Positions 60,362-64,000 of a DNA stretch of 64,000 bases are shown here, piece after piece (position 1 is the stretch's first letter; each line of letters opens with the position of its first letter). The stretch lies in NCBI GenBank assembly GCA_020859845.1, contig JAJBVL010000050.1, forward strand, positions 16,070-80,069. Reading direction: 5' to 3'. This DNA is from Bacteroidales bacterium. GTDB lineage: Bacteria; Bacteroidota; Bacteroidia; Bacteroidales; Muribaculaceae. The notes under the pieces are model-generated. The model made no database searches and had not been told where the DNA came from. It saw only the letters and a program-made list of their open reading frames with translations. A program made the translations under genes and the position numbers.

Positions 60362-63300
60362 ATGAAGAAACTGATACTCATGCTAATGAGCCTTGTCTCT
60401 TTCATGACCCACGCTTACGACTTTGAGGTTGATGGCTTTTATTACGAAACCAACCTCACAAATATGACGGTCACATTAGTTTCCGGAGATGTGGCATATG
60501 AGGGAAAAGTATCTATCCCTTCAACCGTTACATATAAGAATCGTGAGTTCGAAGTAATCTCAATTGAGGGAGCATTTTCTGATTGCGAAAATCTACAAAG
60601 CGTATTCATTCCGGCCTCAGTGATGAAGTTAGGGGACAATTCTTTTATGAATTGCCCCAAGCTGAACGAAATTTCAGGAATGTCAGGGGTTGCGCTCATT
60701 GGAGACAACTGCTTCAGCAACTGCACAAGTCTGGACAACCTATCACTTCCCTCTACACTTAGAAGCATAGGCAAGAATGCATTTTCTGGTTGCTCTGAAC
60801 TCATTCAATTAGATATTCCGGAAAGCGTACAAGAGATGGGAGAATATGTATTCAAGGATTGTCATAAAATGTCTAATATTTCACTTCCAAATTGTCTCAC
60901 AAACATACCATCTGGCATGTGTTATGGGTGTAGGTCTTTGTCGCAAATATCGCTACCCTCTAGAATTGCGTCCATTGGCGATAATGCTTTTAAGTTGTGT
61001 TCAGCGATAAGTAGTATTGAGATTCCTACAACAGTTAATACCATAGGCGATTCCTCTTTCAGTGGATGCACAAGTCTTACTAGAATTGATTTCTTGGATG
61101 CTAACTCGGAATTACAAATAAACGGCAATTCAACAGCTTTTATAGATTGTCCGATTAACACATTATATTTGGGAAGAGATATTGTATACCCCCGAGATCC
61201 CTCAAATTACGGCATTACACAATATTATTCACCTTTTGAAGGTAAATCCAGTCTTAAAGAAGTGGTAATTGGATCCATGGTCACTAATTTATATTTCTAT
61301 CTTTTTAGAAATTGCAGCCAACTTCAAAGCATCACCATTCCATCCAATGTAACTTATATTTATTACGGCGTGTTTGAAGACTGCACAGCGTTGACCCACC
61401 TTACCATTGAAGACTCAGAATACGAATTGAGTTTTGGAGGAACAGATATGAATCCCCTGAACATAGGGATATTGTTTTTCAATGATGCGCCTTTGCATGA
61501 CGTATATATTGGAAGGGAGTTGCGGGGCAAAGGTGATTCAAGAACTGGATATTCTGCCTTGTATAAGCAGACAGGGCTGAAAACCATTACCATTGGTGAC
61601 TTCGTTAAGAATATTAACTCATTGTTGTATGACGAATCCGGATCATTGAGTACCACACTCGCAAGATATTCTCAATTGGAACGTTTAGATGTTGGCCCTT
61701 CGCTGTCTATTTTGCCAGACTTGTCGCAAAACGATAATTTACAGCAACTCACTATAAGGCGCACAATTCCTCCGGTGGCTAATGGCTTCAGCAATAAGCA
61801 ATATATGGATTTGATCCCTGATATTCCAAGCGGTAGTTTAGATCAATATTCAACTACTGGTCTCTGGCGCAATTTTTGGCAGTTCAATGAAAACGAAGGT
61901 TTGATATCTATGTTCGATGCCGGGGGATTAAGGTACCATCTTAAGGCTGATAATACACTTGAGGTAATAGCGAAAGACGAGTCTTATGATGGAGACATAG
62001 TTATACCGGCTCAAACAACTTATTTAGGGCATCCTTATCCGGTAACGTCAATACGAAACACCGCCTTTGCAAATAGCGCCATCACGTCGATTTTTGTTTC
62101 GGAAAAGGTAACCTCAATCAGAGACGGCAGTTTTTACAATTGTAAGCAATTAAAGGAAGTGGTTTTTCAAGGGGATTTGGAATCCATAGGCTCATCTGCA
62201 TTTAAAGATTGCAAATCCCTTAGCCTCTGTAACATTCCAATGACAGTAACCTCAATTGGAGATTATGCTTTCTGCAACACAGGGCTGATAAAGGTTAGCA
62301 TTCCCGTATCAGTATCATCTATGGGACAAGGAGTATTCTCAGATTGTGCTTTATTGGAAAGTCTTGACATTCAAGCGAACATTGCGGCATTACCCAATGC
62401 CACAGTAACAAATAGCAGCAAGTTAGAAGAAATAATACTCGGTAACGGAATTACAACCATTGAAGAAAAGGCCATTTCCAACTGCACATCTCTTACCTCC
62501 ATTGAATTCCCATCTTCACTCAAGGTGGTTTGTTCAGAAGCATTCCAAGGATGTTCTTCGCTTTCTAGAATCATTCTCAACGAAGGTATAGAAGTATTGG
62601 AAGATAATGCCTTTCATGGACTATGCTCCCTTTATCAGCTTGTCTTGCCCGCCTCCTTGCAATTTGTGGGTTCTGAGGCATTCAATGGATGCTCGTCGTT
62701 AAAGCAAGTGATTATTGCTGATTCGGAAATACCCTTGACTTTATCATCCTACAGTTCGTGGTTCGACAGAGAGCAGCTCAAATATGAGGATATGACATAT
62801 TATTTCGCAGCCTTTTGGCATGGGGCATTTTATTGTTGTCCTCTTGAATATATCTATATCGGCCGTGATTTGAACTATAATCATTATACTCGAACCTGTA
62901 GTATCTATAATGATAGAGACGCTGTCTACCATAACAAATTTGACAGCCCTTTCTATGATATAACAACTATAAAGAAGGTTGAGATTGGCCCGCTTGTAAA
63001 GTATTTGGGAGACGATACGTTTGATATTCCTGAAATAAACAGGAAGGTTTCTCCTGACTTATTCAAGGGTTGTGTAAATATTGCAGAAGTAATATCTTGG
63101 GCGATATTGCCTCCAAAGCGTGTTATGTTCGATTATTCGGTCTACGATACAGCGAACTTGTTGGTGCCAGAGGAGGCAAGGTCAATGTATGAGACCACTC
63201 CTGGGTGGGAAGAATTTATAAAGGTAAACCAAAATGGTATAGAGTCAGTTTCCACGGACTTCGATAGCAACCAATACATTGTTCACAACCTTCAAGGAAT

Positions 63301-63391
63301 TTTGGTCTTGAAGACTCAAGACCAATCACAAATTCAATCTCTACCCAATGGTATCTATATTATCAATGGGAAGAAAGTTCTCATTCAATAA
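60362..63391 (+). CDS. BspA-like leucine-rich-repeat surface protein
   Basis: 1009 aa. Signal peptide (MKKLILMLMSLVSFMTHA), then many Treponema-type LRR_5 repeats of about 23 residues (for example IGDNCFSNCTSLDNLSLPSTLRSIGKNAFSGCSELIQLDIP), in two blocks (about 60-340 and 570-830) separated by a less regular region that begins again with FDAGGLRYHLKADNTLEVIAKDESYDGDIVIP. The C-terminus HNLQGILVLKTQ...LPNGIYIINGKKVLIQ is a sorting-type signal. Relatives bind host or microbial partners at the surface. Base composition is clearly more AT-rich than the core genes, suggesting transfer. Confidence 0.88.
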   Translation: MKKLILMLMSLVSFMTHAYDFEVDGFYYETNLTNMTVTLVSGDVAYEGKVSIPSTVTYKNREFEVISIEGAFSDCENLQSVFIPASVMKLGDNSFMNCPKLNEISGMSGVALIGDNCFSNCTSLDNLSLPSTLRSIGKNAFSGCSELIQLDIPESVQEMGEYVFKDCHKMSNISLPNCLTNIPSGMCYGCRSLSQISLPSRIASIGDNAFKLCSAISSIEIPTTVNTIGDSSFSGCTSLTRIDFLDANSELQINGNSTAFIDCPINTLYLGRDIVYPRDPSNYGITQYYSPFEGKSSLKEVVIGSMVTNLYFYLFRNCSQLQSITIPSNVTYIYYGVFEDCTALTHLTIEDSEYELSFGGTDMNPLNIGILFFNDAPLHDVYIGRELRGKGDSRTGYSALYKQTGLKTITIGDFVKNINSLLYDESGSLSTTLARYSQLERLDVGPSLSILPDLSQNDNLQQLTIRRTIPPVANGFSNKQYMDLIPDIPSGSLDQYSTTGLWRNFWQFNENEGLISMFDAGGLRYHLKADNTLEVIAKDESYDGDIVIPAQTTYLGHPYPVTSIRNTAFANSAITSIFVSEKVTSIRDGSFYNCKQLKEVVFQGDLESIGSSAFKDCKSLSLCNIPMTVTSIGDYAFCNTGLIKVSIPVSVSSMGQGVFSDCALLESLDIQANIAALPNATVTNSSKLEEIILGNGITTIEEKAISNCTSLTSIEFPSSLKVVCSEAFQGCSSLSRIILNEGIEVLEDNAFHGLCSLYQLVLPASLQFVGSEAFNGCSSLKQVIIADSEIPLTLSSYSSWFDREQLKYEDMTYYFAAFWHGAFYCCPLEYIYIGRDLNYNHYTRTCSIYNDRDAVYHNKFDSPFYDITTIKKVEIGPLVKYLGDDTFDIPEINRKVSPDLFKGCVNIAEVISWAILPPKRVMFDYSVYDTANLLVPEEARSMYETTPGWEEFIKVNQNGIESVSTDFDSNQYIVHNLQGILVLKTQDQSQIQSLPNGIYIINGKKVLIQ

Positions 63392-63417
63392 TGACAACAA
63401 AATTTTAACTCAATGAG

Positions 63418-63450
63418 GTTCGCCACGAGTTTCTGTAATTCGTGGCGAAC
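63418..63450. promoter_or_regulatory. Perfect 11-bp hairpin between the BspA-like and HEPN-like genes
   Basis: GTTCGCCACGA/TCGTGGCGAAC with an 11-nt loop, ending 11 nt before the ATG at 63462. No T-run, so it may be a regulatory hairpin or a weak terminator. Confidence 0.6.
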
Positions 63451-63461
63451 TTATTCCCAAT

Positions 63462-63869
63462 ATGAGTAAAGGCATCTATAAAATATCGCAGACAGACAAG
63501 ATAGCGTATTATGATTATATCGTGAAGTTTGAAAATGAACTTTCACATTTTGTCTATGATTGGCATGCACAATCGATTCAAGACTTCCTTGTAGAACATC
63601 AAATATCTTCTTCGGAAGGAAGCGGAAAATTTTGGATTCACTTGGTGGCTGGCCATAAGCAACGAGATAAGGCATATTCTATTTTAAAAAGAATACGCAA
63701 TTCAATGGCTCACGGGAATATTCAGAAAGGCAAAAAGTATTATTGCATCAAAGATTTCACAAATAGTGGAAACAAGACGATGGATTGTCAAATTCCGGTA
63801 AAGGTACTTTGGCGGTTGATTGAATTGATAATAGAGACACGTATTTCATCTATTAACTCAGAGCTGTAG
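63462..63869 (+). CDS. Small HEPN-like protein
   Basis: 135 aa, mostly helical. Residues 79-84 are RNSMAH, matching the R-x4-6-H motif of HEPN ribonuclease-fold proteins; the flanking ILKRIRNSMAHGNI also fits the usual 'R..RN..aHG' context. The N-terminal half (YYDYIVKFENELSHFVYDWHAQSIQDFL) would form the first helices. No partner nucleotidyltransferase is adjacent in the window. HEPN proteins are frequent RNases or toxins of defence islands; that function here is inference from the motif alone. Confidence 0.6.
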   Translation: MSKGIYKISQTDKIAYYDYIVKFENELSHFVYDWHAQSIQDFLVEHQISSSEGSGKFWIHLVAGHKQRDKAYSILKRIRNSMAHGNIQKGKKYYCIKDFTNSGNKTMDCQIPVKVLWRLIELIIETRISSINSEL

Positions 63870-63881
63870 ATTTATCTCGAT

Positions 63882-63903
63882 GAGGCTGTGTCATAATGAA
63901 CTG
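63882..63903 (+). repeat. 22-bp direct repeat, right copy
   Basis: Identical to 57499-57520. It is followed at once by TGACCCCAAAAGTTAGAC-type sequence of an IS3-like end, so it appears to be a truncated IS1182-type end. Confidence 0.85.
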
Positions 63904-64000
63904 ACCCCAAAAGTTAGACAAAAAACTTTTGGAGTGCAGTTTATTTGTAAGCATTCGGTAATGCCCGTATTGCGTACTTCGCCGAAGTAGCCCGAACTTC
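63902..64000. mobile_element. Probable IS3-type element end (partial)
   Basis: The sequence after the repeat, TGACCCCAAAAGTTAGACAA...CTTTTGGAGTGCAGTTTATT, resembles the terminal region of Bacteroidetes IS3-family elements. No transposase reading frame can be confirmed before the window ends, so this is only a suggestion. Confidence 0.4.

Overview
The window looks like chromosomal DNA from a gut Bacteroidales bacterium, most likely Muribaculaceae or a Prevotella relative. Evidence: a SusC/SusD/SusE-type nutrient uptake operon, Bacteroidetes promoter elements (-33 TTTG, -7 TAnnTTTG) in front of many genes, DUF1573, DUF4369 and TIGR02757 proteins, secreted proteins with a GIYI..GKK type C-terminus, and a Bacteroidetes-type inositol-lipid locus. 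The assignment is inferred from gene content; there is no rRNA in the window. Many starts in the supplied ORF track were moved inward to an ATG that fits the upstream gene or promoter.

Layout. 0-7 kb (minus): a glycan uptake operon, susC-susD-susE-like-susF-like, the last gene cut by the window edge. 7.3-10.6 kb (minus): a lipoprotein, a LolD-like ATPase and an FtsX-like permease. 10.7-15.0 kb: aspartate aminotransferase (plus), then rbfA, a LolC/E-like permease, hypB and an O-methyltransferase (minus). 15.26 kb: tRNA-Asp. 15.5-20.9 kb (minus): ilvD-ilvB-ilvN-ilvC for branched-chain amino acids, divergent from a GH123-like secreted protein. 22.8-31 kb (minus): a formate/nitrite-type channel, a DUF2156 protein, meaB, two DUF1573 proteins, a lamin-tail secreted protein, a TIGR02757 protein and recO. 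31.1-36.2 kb: pnp, a small HTH gene and pckA. 36.4-42.3 kb (plus): pdxA followed by an inositol-lipid cluster (nucleotidyltransferase, ATP-grasp, CDP-alcohol phosphatidyltransferase, HAD phosphatase, myo-inositol-1-phosphate synthase). 42.4-49.3 kb: secreted proteins, outer-membrane phospholipase A with a sensor kinase, a thioredoxin-like protein, a U32 peptidase-family protein and an unknown small protein. 49.3-55.6 kb (minus): a polysaccharide export set (Wzz, SLBB/Wza, lipoprotein, Wzi) in one operon with a cobalamin adenosyltransferase. 55.7-57.5 kb (plus): epimerase, small membrane protein, aroQ.

57.5-64 kb is an accessory island. It starts with an IS1182-type transposase fragment joined to a broken tyrosine recombinase and is bracketed by two identical 22-bp direct repeats. 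It carries a RhuM-like/Doc toxin-antitoxin-like pair, a long perfect-type hairpin, an approximately 335-nt gene-free segment that folds into at least eight hairpins between a promoter and an intrinsic terminator (the best candidate for an undescribed element), a 98-aa orphan ORF, a large AT-rich BspA-like leucine-rich-repeat surface protein and a small HEPN-like protein.

Three themes run through the window: short 8-9 bp tandem repeats, each of different sequence, sit between consecutive genes of operons; several promoters lie so close to the ATG that the mRNA would be leaderless; and three secreted proteins share a sorting-type C-terminus.
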